From Ignavibacteriota bacterium (lineage in GTDB: Bacteria > Bacteroidota > Ignavibacteria > Kapaibacteriales > UBA2268): a DNA stretch of 64,000 nucleotides. The notes beneath the pieces are model-generated. The model ran no database searches and was not told the origin of the DNA. It was given only the letters and a program-made list of their open reading frames with translations. Position numbers and translations under genes: made by a program. The stretch covers positions 1 through 64,000 of the forward strand of contig JAGQWJ010000002.1 of the NCBI GenBank assembly GCA_020437395.1, given 5' to 3'. Within the stretch, counting starts at the first letter, position 1. Each line of letters starts with the position of its first letter. Below, piece after piece: positions 43,560 to 53,900 of this stretch.

Positions 43560-44717
43560 ATGGATAGAAAAAAAATAATATATGTTTGGAAATCACCATA
43601 TCCTTGGGATGTTAGAGTTGAAAAAATTTGTAAGTCACTTTCCAAAGAATATGAAGTACTTATATTAGCTAGATGGGGCAATGAAGCTAAGAAAGCCGAA
43701 CAAATAGATGGTGTGACTATTCGTAGGGTTGGATTCAGAGAAAAATCATTCAAAAGTGTTCCATTGTCATTCAACCCTTTTTGGAAAAGAGAATTAGAAA
43801 CCGTTATTAAAGGTTTCAAACCCGATGCTATTATCGTGCGTGAAATAATGCTTGGTACTTTGGTCGGCAAATTAGGTAAAAAGTATAGTATTCCGACTAT
43901 AATGGATATGGCTGAGAACTATCCTGCCGTAATTAAATTATTCAAAAAGTATAAAAAGAACTTTGTCTCAAGATTTTTGATTCATACTCTAAATTTAGCA
44001 AAATCTGTTGAGAAAAATTCTCTTAAGTTTATTAAAAATTTAATAGTTGTATGCGACGAACAAGTTGAAAGGTTAAAATCTGAAAGTTATATAAAAAATC
44101 ATAACTTCTGCGTTGTTGAGAATACTCCACCTTATGATGAAAACTCAAAGATAGAAAAAAAATTCAAGAAACCAATTTTTGGTCATCACGGCAATCTTAC
44201 TGCTGATAAGTCTGTATTCGAATTTCTACAAGCAGTCATTGAGTTACTTGACGAAGGATATGATTTGGAGTTCCATATTATGGGTAATGGTGAGATTTAT
44301 CAAGAGACAAAAAAAATTGTTGATGAATCTGGGTACAAAGATAAAATAATAATGTACGGCAATTGGGAAGATGAATTATATAAAAAGTATTTAGAAACTA
44401 TAAATTTTGGTGTTTTACCTTATGCCGTAAATGATTTTACTAATACTACTAACTTCAATAAATATTATGATTTTCTTAAATTTGGTATCCCAGTAATTAC
44501 TTCTGACACAAAGCCAATGTCCAGATTAAATAATCAATTTGGATGCGGTATAACAATCAATGTCAATTCTATTCCCGAGATAAAGCAAAGCATTAAACAA
44601 ATTTATAATATCAATTACAATTTACTTTCTGAAAATGCTAACAAAGCTTATGAAGAGAGATATAATTGGTCCGTAGATGAAGTTGAACTGTTAAAATTTG
44701 TAAAGGAGATTGTTTAA
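43560..44717 (+). CDS. Glycosyltransferase family 4
   Basis: A 385-residue GT-B enzyme. The N-terminal Rossmann half starts KKIIYVWKSPYPWDVRVEKI. The C-terminal half has GHHGNLTADKSVFEFLQAV, the GNWEDELYKKY acceptor turn, LPYAVNDFTNTTNFNKYYDF in the E-x7-E region and FLKFGIPVITSDTKP. This layout fits retaining GT4 enzymes. No signal or membrane helices are visible. It follows the YqaA gene by four bases and is followed by the Nudix gene. Sugar donor unknown. Confidence 0.93.
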   Translation: MDRKKIIYVWKSPYPWDVRVEKICKSLSKEYEVLILARWGNEAKKAEQIDGVTIRRVGFREKSFKSVPLSFNPFWKRELETVIKGFKPDAIIVREIMLGTLVGKLGKKYSIPTIMDMAENYPAVIKLFKKYKKNFVSRFLIHTLNLAKSVEKNSLKFIKNLIVVCDEQVERLKSESYIKNHNFCVVENTPPYDENSKIEKKFKKPIFGHHGNLTADKSVFEFLQAVIELLDEGYDLEFHIMGNGEIYQETKKIVDESGYKDKIIMYGNWEDELYKKYLETINFGVLPYAVNDFTNTTNFNKYYDFLKFGIPVITSDTKPMSRLNNQFGCGITINVNSIPEIKQSIKQIYNINYNLLSENANKAYEERYNWSVDEVELLKFVKEIV

Positions 44718-44718
44718 T

Positions 44719-45165
44719 ATGTTCAGAACAATCCAAGTACATGTTGCCGTTGCAAAAGATAATGAGATTAGGCATCTCGCTCTCAGACGTTCAGATAGTT
44801 GTAAACTCTTTCCTACAATGTGGCAAACTATTACGGGTACTCTTGAAGAAAATGAAAATGCTTTCGATGCAGCTAAAAGAGAGCTCAAAGAAGAAGCTGG
44901 GTTAGTTACGGACGTATGGTATAAGCTGCCTTTTCTAGGTGGATTCTACGATATAAAGAGAGATAGAGTAGAAAGTGTTCCGACTTTTGCCGTTGTCTTC
45001 GATGATTTCAAGAATATCATGCTTTCGGAAGAACATACGGAGTACAATTGGCTCAAGAACTCAGAACTTGAGCAGTTTTTTCCTATACCTGATCATATCA
45101 ATGGCGCAATTCAATTGGAAAAAATGCTTCATAACCCATTACAACTTAGGATATTTTTACTATGA
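44719..45165 (+). CDS. Nudix hydrolase
   Basis: A 148-residue protein from the ATG at 44719 (a TTG at 44710 is possible). The Nudix box GTLEENENAFDAAKRELKEE then AGLV matches GX5EX7REUXEEXGU and coordinates the metal. The N-terminal RTIQVHVAVAKDNEIRHLAL and WQTITGTLE resemble the dihydroneopterin-triphosphate/NudB group. It would cleave a nucleoside-diphosphate-X substrate. In this context a sugar-nucleotide or housekeeping role is possible. The stop overlaps the next glycosyltransferase (ATGA). Confidence 0.93.
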   Translation: MFRTIQVHVAVAKDNEIRHLALRRSDSCKLFPTMWQTITGTLEENENAFDAAKRELKEEAGLVTDVWYKLPFLGGFYDIKRDRVESVPTFAVVFDDFKNIMLSEEHTEYNWLKNSELEQFFPIPDHINGAIQLEKMLHNPLQLRIFLL

Positions 45166-46013
45166 GTATTGCAGCTATTGTTATTACATTCAATCGTTTA
45201 GAGCTATTAAAAAAGACAATTGATGGTTTGAGAAAACAAACTCACAAAATAGATGAGTTAATCGTTGTTAATAATGGCTCCAACGACGGTACTTCCGAAT
45301 GGTTAAAAGAAAATGATGACATTTTTGTTGTTACTCAAGACAATGTAGGAAGTTCAGGCGGACAATACACGGCTTTCAATACTGCTTATGAAAGAGGGCA
45401 TGAATGGATATGGGCTATGGATGATGACGTAGTACCCAGACCTGATTGTCTCTCACATTTAGTAGCTAATATAGAACCTAACAAAGTGGTAGCTCCTCTA
45501 AGATATAGCTTAGACGGCACTCCTTTTATTAATGATACTATCGAATTTAATCTGACGAATCCATTTGCAAATATTTGGAAGAGATTACTGAAAAAAGAAG
45601 ATTTAGTTAATGAAATCATACCAGCTACTGGACTTACTTTCGAAGGACCCATGTTTCATAGATCGCTGATTGAGAAAATAGGTTTACCTGAAAAGAAATT
45701 CTTCATATTTGCCGATGATAGTGAGTATATGATAAGAGCAAAGAAAGCAGGGTTTAGCTCATATATTATTACTAAGGCAAACTTAGATAGAATGTTAGAT
45801 GCACCAGATTTAAACAAAGAATTTTCTTGGAAAAACTATTATATTATCCGTAATATAATCGCAATCGACGTGCTGCACGGATGCCCAGCAGTACGTGTTC
45901 TGAGACCGTTTGCCTATCTAATTTCTTGGTTACGCAAAGCAAATAGTAAATCAGATAGACAAACAGTGATAAAAGCGTTCAAAGATGGTTATTTCTATAA
46001 ATCTGAAAATTAA
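45162..46013 (+). CDS. GT2 glycosyltransferase (galactofuranosyl/rhamnosyltransferase-like)
   Basis: A 283-residue GT2 with IAAIVITFNRLELLKKTIDG, VNNGSNDGTSEWL, and a DDD metal motif in WIWAMDDDVVPRPDC. GPMFHRSLIEKIGLPEKKFF and FADDSEYMIRAKKAGF match the GlfT2/rhamnosyltransferase-like clan. It has no membrane helices. It is the last gene of the polysaccharide cluster and its stop codon overlaps by four bases (TTAA) with the stop of the convergent outer-membrane protein gene. Acceptor and donor unknown. Confidence 0.92.
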   Translation: MSIAAIVITFNRLELLKKTIDGLRKQTHKIDELIVVNNGSNDGTSEWLKENDDIFVVTQDNVGSSGGQYTAFNTAYERGHEWIWAMDDDVVPRPDCLSHLVANIEPNKVVAPLRYSLDGTPFINDTIEFNLTNPFANIWKRLLKKEDLVNEIIPATGLTFEGPMFHRSLIEKIGLPEKKFFIFADDSEYMIRAKKAGFSSYIITKANLDRMLDAPDLNKEFSWKNYYIIRNIIAIDVLHGCPAVRVLRPFAYLISWLRKANSKSDRQTVIKAFKDGYFYKSEN

Positions 46014-46708
46014 AGTATTACACCCAAGCTAATTGCTAAGAACTGCTTGTCAGGCTCTCCACTATCTTTGCCAATTAGATTTATGTGTTGATATTTCAAC
46101 TCAAGGTTCAGTTTCAAAAGCTGTAAATCTAAATCTGTTCCAGCACCCAAAAAATAGCCAATTCTTGAATCTGTAGGGCTCATATCAAGAGGAACCGAAT
46201 AATCTGAATCATCAGTTACATAATCAACAGAATTTGAAATATAATTATATGCAAATCCACCAGTAGCATATACATTTACCAGATTGGTATTAATAAATGC
46301 TAAGTTTATGCCTGCGTGAATTGGGAATATATTCTGTGTGGATTTGAACTGATGAATTTCTCCAGTTTGTGGGTCTTTAATTTTGAATTCTGATCTTGGG
46401 AATCTATGAAACTCAACTCCACCTACAAAATGGAACATATCTGAAAGTTCTATTCTCGCCGCCACTCCCAAATGATACCCCATATCGGCATTTTCAGTAA
46501 AAAAATTACCTGACCCGATATTATTCGATGTCAAGTTTTCATTGGAATAAACCTTTGAAATCATATCATTAGGAGTTGAAAGACCAGCTTTGAAATGCAA
46601 CCCGAGTGGGCCTACAGCTTTTGCAGAATTAAAATTTAATAGCATAATACTCGTTATGAGTATTGTCATTGTTGCAAATAGGCGAGTGTTTGTTTTATTA
46701 CTTTTCAT
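46010..46708 (-). CDS. Outer-membrane beta-barrel protein (OmpA-like barrel)
   Basis: A 232-residue protein with a signal peptide (TRLFATMTILITSIMLLNFN to about residue 32). The rest alternates in strand-like stretches such as DMGYHLGVAARIELSDMFHF, VYATGGFAYNYISN and LLKLNLELKYQHINLIG, ending ISLGVIL. This is typical of an 8-stranded barrel. There is no OmpA C-terminal domain. It is divergent from the OmpA-family gene at 46768, suggesting a shared control region of 60 bases. Function is unknown beyond the outer-membrane location. Confidence 0.8.
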   Translation of the reverse strand: MKSNKTNTRLFATMTILITSIMLLNFNSAKAVGPLGLHFKAGLSTPNDMISKVYSNENLTSNNIGSGNFFTENADMGYHLGVAARIELSDMFHFVGGVEFHRFPRSEFKIKDPQTGEIHQFKSTQNIFPIHAGINLAFINTNLVNVYATGGFAYNYISNSVDYVTDDSDYSVPLDMSPTDSRIGYFLGAGTDLDLQLLKLNLELKYQHINLIGKDSGEPDKQFLAISLGVIL

Positions 46709-46767
46709 TTGACTATTATTATTGTTAAATTTGAATAAATAATTTCTAATTAATTCATGGTTTTTTT

Positions 46768-48750
46768 ATGAAAAAAATAATTCTATTAGTTCTACCAATA
46801 TTGTTAGTTGTAAATTTAATTAATCTAAATGCCCAATCCAAAGAAAAAGATATTCCACTAAACTTAGGTGGATATTTTGGGTTGAACTATAATATGCACA
46901 ACGGTGAATTTTATTATCCATCATTAGTGAACACTCCGCCTGCTGATATCACAGTACCTTTTTATGGGTCTGAATCATCAATAGGGTTAAACGCTGGTTT
47001 CATAATTAACGTACCTTTTAATAATATGTTTGTTTTTTCTGGTAGATTAGGTTTACACGGTGCTGGCGCTGATTTTTCGACTTTAGGCGTAGAGACTTCA
47101 TTATTAGATACAACAACTTATACTGATTCATTCAATAGTTCATTGATGTATGGTGAAATTGACTTATTTATGCAATTTCATAATCTAATCCCAGTTGACA
47201 ATCTTTATCTATTAGCAGGATTAGAACTTGGCTTCCCAGTTACTTCAAGTTACGAAAGAACAGAAGTTACGACAATTGCTAGTTCAACCTTTAAATCAGA
47301 AAATACTGATATACTAAATTCAGATATTGTTGATAGTCCTATGAGATTAGCTCTTGCATTAGGTGCTGGTTATATGATGGAAATCAGTGACGATGTATTT
47401 CTAACTCCTGAAGTTAGCTTCAGATTACCTTTCTCTAATGTAAGTGATTTTAATGGTAACACAGCCAATGATTGGAACTTTGCTCAACTAAGAGCTGGAG
47501 TTAGTTTGACATTTGGCTTTGGTGATGATGAAGTTGAACCTGATCCAGAATCGACTATCGATGTTGGATTAAAAGATATTAGAGCATACAACAAAGATGG
47601 TATGGCTTATAGCGTAGATAATATTAAAGTTGAAGAAGTAAAATATACTGAATTGTTTCCAATTGTTCCTTACATCTTTTATAATGAAGGTAGCAAATAT
47701 CCTTCTGCAGCCACTCAAACATTAGCAGCGGAGAGAGAAACAGGTAAGTTCGTAATTGATGATATCGAAGCAGATGCTATTGAAATAAATAGAAATACTT
47801 TAGATATTATTGGTACGAGAATGCAAGAAAACACTGCTGCTGATTTGAAAATCACTGGTACAATTGATAATAAATCTGAGAAAGGAAATCTTACATTAGC
47901 CAAAGAAAGAGCGGAACAAGCAAAGAATTACTTAGTTGTTAACTATGGAATTTCGCCTGATAGGATTACTGTTGAAGCTTCAAAAGCTCCTTCTAAGCCA
48001 TCATCGACAAGAGTAGAAGACGGTATTGCGGAAAACAGAAGAATTGAGTTCTCTACAAAAGATAAGACTTTACTTAACCCTATGTTAGTTGAAAAAGAAA
48101 AATCTTCAATTGCAAATCCTGATTTAGTCGAGTTTGTTCCTGAAGTAGTCTCAACTGATAGCATAACTAGATGGCAATTAGAACTATCACAGTCTGGTAA
48201 AATGATTAAAACTTTTAACGGTGGTGGTAATCCAGATGAAATTCAATGGGCAATAAAGCCGAATCAACTTGCTGCTAGTGATTTACCAGTAGAATACAAC
48301 TTAACAGTAGAAAACAACAAAGGTAAAGCTAACAATGTTACTGGATCAATCCCAGTCGAATTTGTTTCTACTTCACAAAGAACACAAGAAGTAAAACCAG
48401 ACAAAACAATTTCTAAGTTTAGTTTAGTTGTTTTCGATTTTGATAGTCCAGAAATTTCTGACCACGATAAAGAAATAATAGATAACAATATATTACCAGC
48501 AATCGCTTATAACTCAACTGTTCAGATATATGGTTATAGTGATAGAATTGGTGAAGAAAACTATAATAAGAAACTTGCACTACAAAGAGCACGTAATGTA
48601 GAAAAATACATTAGTTCTAAAGCTAAAGATGCTAAATATGAAGTCTATGGAATTGGTGAAAGTATTCAACCATTTGATAATGACTTAACTATTGGTCGTC
48701 AACTATCTAGAACTGTTCAAATTTATGTTATAACTCCAAAGGAAAAATAA
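46768..48750 (+). CDS. OmpA-family protein with barrel, Ig-like linker and two OmpA-like domains
   Basis: A 660-residue protein: signal peptide, a beta-barrel (residues about 30-250), then a first OmpA-like domain near 345-430 (LKITGTIDNKSEKGNLTLAK ... NYGISPDRITVEASKA ... AENRRIEF), an Ig-like linker, and a canonical C-terminal OmpA domain from about 545 (VVFDFDSPEISDHDKEIID, IYGYSDRIGEENYNKKLALQ, GRQLSRTVQIYV). The last domain keeps the Asp/Arg pattern expected to bind peptidoglycan. It would tie the outer membrane to the wall. Six bases separate it from dxs. Confidence 0.9.
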   Translation: MKKIILLVLPILLVVNLINLNAQSKEKDIPLNLGGYFGLNYNMHNGEFYYPSLVNTPPADITVPFYGSESSIGLNAGFIINVPFNNMFVFSGRLGLHGAGADFSTLGVETSLLDTTTYTDSFNSSLMYGEIDLFMQFHNLIPVDNLYLLAGLELGFPVTSSYERTEVTTIASSTFKSENTDILNSDIVDSPMRLALALGAGYMMEISDDVFLTPEVSFRLPFSNVSDFNGNTANDWNFAQLRAGVSLTFGFGDDEVEPDPESTIDVGLKDIRAYNKDGMAYSVDNIKVEEVKYTELFPIVPYIFYNEGSKYPSAATQTLAAERETGKFVIDDIEADAIEINRNTLDIIGTRMQENTAADLKITGTIDNKSEKGNLTLAKERAEQAKNYLVVNYGISPDRITVEASKAPSKPSSTRVEDGIAENRRIEFSTKDKTLLNPMLVEKEKSSIANPDLVEFVPEVVSTDSITRWQLELSQSGKMIKTFNGGGNPDEIQWAIKPNQLAASDLPVEYNLTVENNKGKANNVTGSIPVEFVSTSQRTQEVKPDKTISKFSLVVFDFDSPEISDHDKEIIDNNILPAIAYNSTVQIYGYSDRIGEENYNKKLALQRARNVEKYISSKAKDAKYEVYGIGESIQPFDNDLTIGRQLSRTVQIYVITPKEK

Positions 48751-48755
48751 GTTTA

Positions 48756-50669
48756 ATGTCGAATAACTCAGACTACAAATACTTAATGGATATCAATTCA
48801 CCGGCAGATTTACGAAAGCTCAAAGCTTCAAGTCTGCCGACTGTTTGTGATGAAGTTCGTGACTATGTTATAGATACGATTTCCCAGATAGGAGGTCATT
48901 TTGGTGCAGGACTAGGAATGGTTGAATTAACCGTTGCATTGCACTATGTTTTCGACACTCCAAAGGACAAAATTGTAATTGACACTGGTCATCAAGGATA
49001 TCCACATAAAGTCCTGACAGGGAGAAGAGACGAGCTCCACACAATACGTCAGAAAGATGGATTATCGGGATTTCTGAAAAGAACTGAAAGTGAATATGAC
49101 GAATTCGGTGCTGGCCATGCAAGCACAAGTATTTCTGCTGCTTTAGGCATAGCTGCCGCCCGAGATATAAACGATCACGATTATAAGGTTGTTTCTATAA
49201 TCGGAGATGGTGCAATGACTGGTGGTCTTGCCTTCGAAGCCCTTAATAATGCGGGTGTGCTTCAGAAAGACTTGTTAGTTATTATGAATGATAATAACTT
49301 CTCAATTGCTCCTAATGTATCAGCATTATCAAACTATTTTAGCGAAATTTTTACTTCAAAGCCATTTAAGAAAATGCGTGATAAAGCATGGCAAGTAACT
49401 GGTAAAATGGATGATTTGGGTGATAGATTGCGTAAAATCGCATCAAAATTAGAAGATGGTGTAAAGGCAGTAATTACTCCAGGAGTTTTATTCGAAGCAC
49501 TTGGATTTAATTATATTGGACCCGTTAATGGACACAATATCAATAAGCTAGTCAATATTTTAGAAAACATCAAAGACATGAAAGGCCCAATATTTTTGCA
49601 TGTTATGACTCATAAAGGACATGGTTATAAGCATGCGACAAGGGATAAACAGTATATGCATGCAATCGGTAAGATTGATAAGATTACTGGTAAATCAGTT
49701 GCGAGTGCTCCTTCTGCACCTAAGCCCCCTAAATATCAAGATGTTTTTGGTGATGCAGTCCTTGAGCTATGCAAAAAGGATAATAAATTAGTATCTATCA
49801 CAGCAGCAATGCCTGATGGTACTGGTCTAGATAGAGTACAAAAAGAAATGCCAGAAAGGGTCATAGATGTGGGAATTGCCGAAGGACATGCTGTTACTTT
49901 TGCAGCAGGATTAGCTTCCCAGGGAGTAGTGCCAATTGTAGCTATCTATTCTTCATTCTTGCAAAGAGCTTATGATCACTTAGTTCACGATTGTGCTATA
50001 CAGAAATTACACGTAGTATTTGCACTTGATAGAGCTGGATTAGTTGGTGCCGATGGTCCAACTCACCACGGTGTACTAGATATTACTTACCTCAGACCTG
50101 TACAAGGAATTGTTTTAATGGCTCCGAAAGATGAGCAAGAGTTAAGAGATATGCTCTACTCAGCAGTTTATAAGTTCAAAGATGGCCCTGTTGCAATAAG
50201 ATATCCCAGAGGAGAGTCTCTAGGCGTTCCTATAAAGCCGATGAACACTATTGAACTTGGTAAATCAGAGACACTTCGAGATGGTGGTGATGTTGCTATA
50301 TTAGCCTTAGGTAATATGGTCGCATTTGCTATGGAAGCAGCAGAAATATTAGATGCTGAAGGAATACAAGCGAAAGTAATTAATGCAAGGTTTGTCAAAC
50401 CCTTAGACCACGAAATAATTGATGATATTTGCAAAACAGATATGCAAATATTTACAATAGAAGATGGTCAAAAACAAGGTGGATTCGGTTCTGCAGTTGC
50501 TGAATATATGGCTGATATGAATTATCATAATAATCTAACTATCCATGGAATTGATGATATATTTGTAGAGCATGGCACTCAAGAAGAGCAGTATGAATCT
50601 ATTGGATTGGATAGCAAAGGGATAGCAAATCTTATCTTAAATAAGATTAATAATAAAATAGAAATATAA
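48756..50669 (+). CDS. dxs: 1-deoxy-D-xylulose-5-phosphate synthase
   Basis: A 637-residue thiamine-diphosphate enzyme, first step of the MEP isoprenoid pathway. The start of the PYR/PP fold has VELTVALHYVFDTPKDKIVI and the TPP-binding motif GDGAMTGGLAFEALNNAG to MNDNNFSIAPN. THKGHGYKHA and, later, GADGPTHHGVLDI with FDRAG-like ALDRAGLVGADG are the expected active-site segments. Length is normal. ispE of the same pathway is at 25429, but the genes are not linked. The start is the ATG just after the OmpA gene. Confidence 0.97.
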   Translation: MSNNSDYKYLMDINSPADLRKLKASSLPTVCDEVRDYVIDTISQIGGHFGAGLGMVELTVALHYVFDTPKDKIVIDTGHQGYPHKVLTGRRDELHTIRQKDGLSGFLKRTESEYDEFGAGHASTSISAALGIAAARDINDHDYKVVSIIGDGAMTGGLAFEALNNAGVLQKDLLVIMNDNNFSIAPNVSALSNYFSEIFTSKPFKKMRDKAWQVTGKMDDLGDRLRKIASKLEDGVKAVITPGVLFEALGFNYIGPVNGHNINKLVNILENIKDMKGPIFLHVMTHKGHGYKHATRDKQYMHAIGKIDKITGKSVASAPSAPKPPKYQDVFGDAVLELCKKDNKLVSITAAMPDGTGLDRVQKEMPERVIDVGIAEGHAVTFAAGLASQGVVPIVAIYSSFLQRAYDHLVHDCAIQKLHVVFALDRAGLVGADGPTHHGVLDITYLRPVQGIVLMAPKDEQELRDMLYSAVYKFKDGPVAIRYPRGESLGVPIKPMNTIELGKSETLRDGGDVAILALGNMVAFAMEAAEILDAEGIQAKVINARFVKPLDHEIIDDICKTDMQIFTIEDGQKQGGFGSAVAEYMADMNYHNNLTIHGIDDIFVEHGTQEEQYESIGLDSKGIANLILNKINNKIEI

Positions 50670-50687
50670 TATTTTTTTTGCAAAATG

Positions 50688-50719
50688 TTTGCATATTAAT
50701 TTAATATGCCTTAGTTTTG
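50688..50719 (+). promoter_or_regulatory. Promoter of tRNA-Lys, with palindrome between the boxes
   Basis: TTTG (50688-50691), 20 bases, TAGTTTTG (50712-50719): an exact match to the Bacteroidota consensus. Transcription would start near 50726, about 14 bases before the tRNA. The spacer contains the perfect inverted repeat GCATATTA-att-TAATATGC, placed precisely between the two boxes. Confidence 0.7.
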
Positions 50720-50739
50720 CATTCTGTTTTTGAGACGGC

Positions 50740-50812
50740 GACTCCTTAGCTCAGCAGGTAGAGCATTTGATTTTTAATCAAAGGGCCACAGGTTCGAATC
50801 CTGTAGGAGTCA
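50740..50812 (+). tRNA. tRNA-Lys (anticodon TTT)
   Basis: A 73-base cloverleaf. The acceptor stem GACTCCT pairs with AGGAGTC. D-arm: AGCTCAGCAGGTAGAGC. Anticodon stem/loop: TTTGA-TTTTTAA-TCAAA, giving anticodon TTT. T-arm: ACAGGTTCGAATCCTGT. Discriminator A. CCA is not encoded. Confidence 0.98.
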
Positions 50813-50828
50813 CAACAAAAAACAAATA

Positions 50829-50861
50829 AGCCAGTTAAATTTTATTTAACTGGCTTTTTTT
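50829..50861 (+). terminator. Rho-independent terminator of tRNA-Lys
   Basis: AGCCAGTTAAA ... TTTAACTGGCT forms an 11-bp stem with a 5-base loop, followed by a run of T. It starts 17 bases after the tRNA. Confidence 0.93.
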
Positions 50862-50936
50862 ATGTAGCAAATCAATTAAAATTATCTACTTTTTCGTATA
50901 TTTTGCTTTTAGTATCCATTAAAAACCGAAATTATT

Positions 50937-53900
50937 ATGAGAAAGCTTTTTATCCTTTTCTTTGTATTAGCATTATCTGCAACCCAACTGTTTTCACAAA
51001 CATGGTTTAACGAAATTTCAGACGCTGCTGGACTATCAGAAACTAAAGGCTTCCGGGTTTGGTTAGCAGATGTGAATGGTGATGACTATCCCGATTTACT
51101 TTGGGGTGGTGATAAAGGGGCATTATTCAACAGTATCTATCTAATGATGAATGTTCCTAATCCAGATCAAAACTCAAGTGTTAAGAGGATTTTCCAAGAT
51201 TATACTGCCGAATCAGGACTTCAAAAAAGTAGAATTGATACGAATATCAGTAGAACAGTCGATATAGCTGCCCTAGCTGATTTAGATAATGATGGTGATT
51301 TGGATATTGTTACAAGTATATATACGCATAGAGTCCAAAACTATAAGAGCACTGGTGACAGATCGGAGGTTATGCTAAATGATGGAAACGGACATTTTAC
51401 TTTAGTTGATAATCACGGTCTTGATGATTTTAATTATGCAAGTAGTTTAGAATTGGGATTGACTAATACAACAGGGTTATCATTTCTTGACTATGATTTG
51501 GATGGTAATATTGATTTATATGTAGGTACTTGGTTCGCACACTATGGCGAAGGTGCAGATGTATATATGGGTAATTTCTTGTTCAAAGGTAATGGAGATG
51601 GTACATTTCAAGAAGGTATAAGATTAGGTGCTACTGAACCTCTATATGGAACTAATGTTACGGACTGGAACAATGATGGATGGCCTGATATTATAAATTC
51701 GCCTTATTGCCGTACACCTGGCCAATTTTTTAAAAATGTAAATGGAGAATTTATTGAAGCATCGTTCGAAGCTGGGTACAATGCTCAAAAACTAGGCGGT
51801 GACCACGGCCAGAATCTCTGTCAATGGGAAGCAAACCCAGCTGATTTTGATAATGATGGTGATATGGATTTGTTAGAAGTAAAAGTACACGGTGGTTACA
51901 ATCCCGGTGAAGGTAGAACAACAATCAGTTTAAATGCTGGAATAGAAAACGGTTACAAATACGAATGGGATTTGAAAAGAATAAATAGAGCAGCACCTAT
52001 GGAATCACACTTAGGTGATCAAGGTGGTACTTGGTTCGATTTTGATAATGACGGAAGGCAAGACATAGCTTTAGGCCAAAACTCTTATCCTTCGGCTAAT
52101 ATATATGGTCAAGAAAGATTGTATTTACTTCACCAAGATGAGTCTGGAACTTTTAATGAGGTTTTACCTAGTGTTACTAAACTAGACACTTTGAAAGAAG
52201 CTCACTCTATGGAACCAGCCGATTTTGATATGGATGGTGATCAAGATTTATTTGTATCCCGTATAGTCCGAGAAACAATAATTGAAAACGGTGAACCAAA
52301 GAATATTAACTATAATGCTATAGAGTTAGTCGAAAATAAAAAAGCTGAGGAAAATAATTTTATACAAATCAAATTAGATAAAAACTCGACTATTCAAAAT
52401 GCGAATGGAGCATATATTGGAGCCAAAATATTCGTTTACACGGGCGAAAATACTCAGAAACAAGAAATTCAATCTGGCTTAGGACATTTCGCGGGTATGC
52501 AGCCTTTTATTAAGACATTTGGGATCGGAAAACAAACCACTATTGATTCAATCGTGGTTATTTACCCTAATAAAGCTCAAGATAGAGTTGTTTTATATAC
52601 ATTACCTATAAATACATTGGTAAGAATTGGAGATGAAGTTACTTATGTAGATATGACAAATAGTGAATCAAAATTATTAACAACTCTCGAATATGGTAAT
52701 TTTAATTTTGGTAGAGGAAATGTGAACAAGACAACTACAAAAAATTTGGAACTAGTTAACCTCTCAATGAAGAATGATTCGCCTATAACTATAACAAAAG
52801 TTGAAATGGAAGGTGACCCCGAACTAAAATTTGATAGTTCAATATTACCGATTACTGTTTGTTGCAAAGATTCAGTATTAAACTTACCAATTAGTTTAAC
52901 ACCTTCTAAACGTACAGAATATACTTCAAAAATTACTATTTACAATAATTCTGATAATGTGCCAGTACTTACAACAAACGTATTTGCTGAAGGATTCGAA
53001 CCAAAACCAGTTCTTAGTGTTAACTCTACTTTAATCAAATTTGAAGGCGTTTGGGTTGACAGTACACAAAAATTTGTTGCTGAATTTATGAACAGCGGTG
53101 AAGATGACTTAGAAATTATCTCAATTAAATTAAATGGAAACGAAGAAGTATTCACCATTACTGAGGATACGCCAATAACTTTACAAAGAGGTGAAAAGAC
53201 ACTAGTTGGAATAACTTTTACTCCAAACCAGAAAAATACTTTCAAATCAAATCTTGATATAGTATCGAATGCATATAATAAAGATACTTTGTCATCAATA
53301 GATTTAATTGGCATTTGTGATGGTCCAAATTCAATATTGAAAACAGACGCTGGATTCGTTATAGTATTTGGAGATGTACCTGTGAATAGTAGTAAAGAAA
53401 GAATATTAAAACTTTCAAATGATGGTGAAGGAGAACTATTAGTTAACTCTATTGAGATAGATCCAGTTGGTGAGTTTTCACATTCAGTTGAGAATTTTCC
53501 TTTACGAATAACTAATGATTATGATTTAACACTTAAATTTTCTCCAAAAAGTGAAGAGTTCTCAACTGCACAATTAATAATTAATAGTGATGCTGTTAAC
53601 GAACCAAAATTTGAAAAGAAAATGACTGGAAATGGTGTAGTAATCTCCAGCGTCGATATGTGGGAAAATGGTAATAAAACTTATCATTTCAGTATAACTC
53701 CTAATCCAGTGAATCAGAGTAGTAAGTTAATTATAGAATCTTTAGACCCATCTAACGCTGGGCAATTATCAGCCGAAATGTATGATGCTACTGGTATGAA
53801 AGTTATGAATTTATTTAGTCCTCGCCATATATCAAACAACACAGAATTTGATTTGGAAGTAAGTAACTTAGTATCAGGGACATACTATATTAGAATATAT

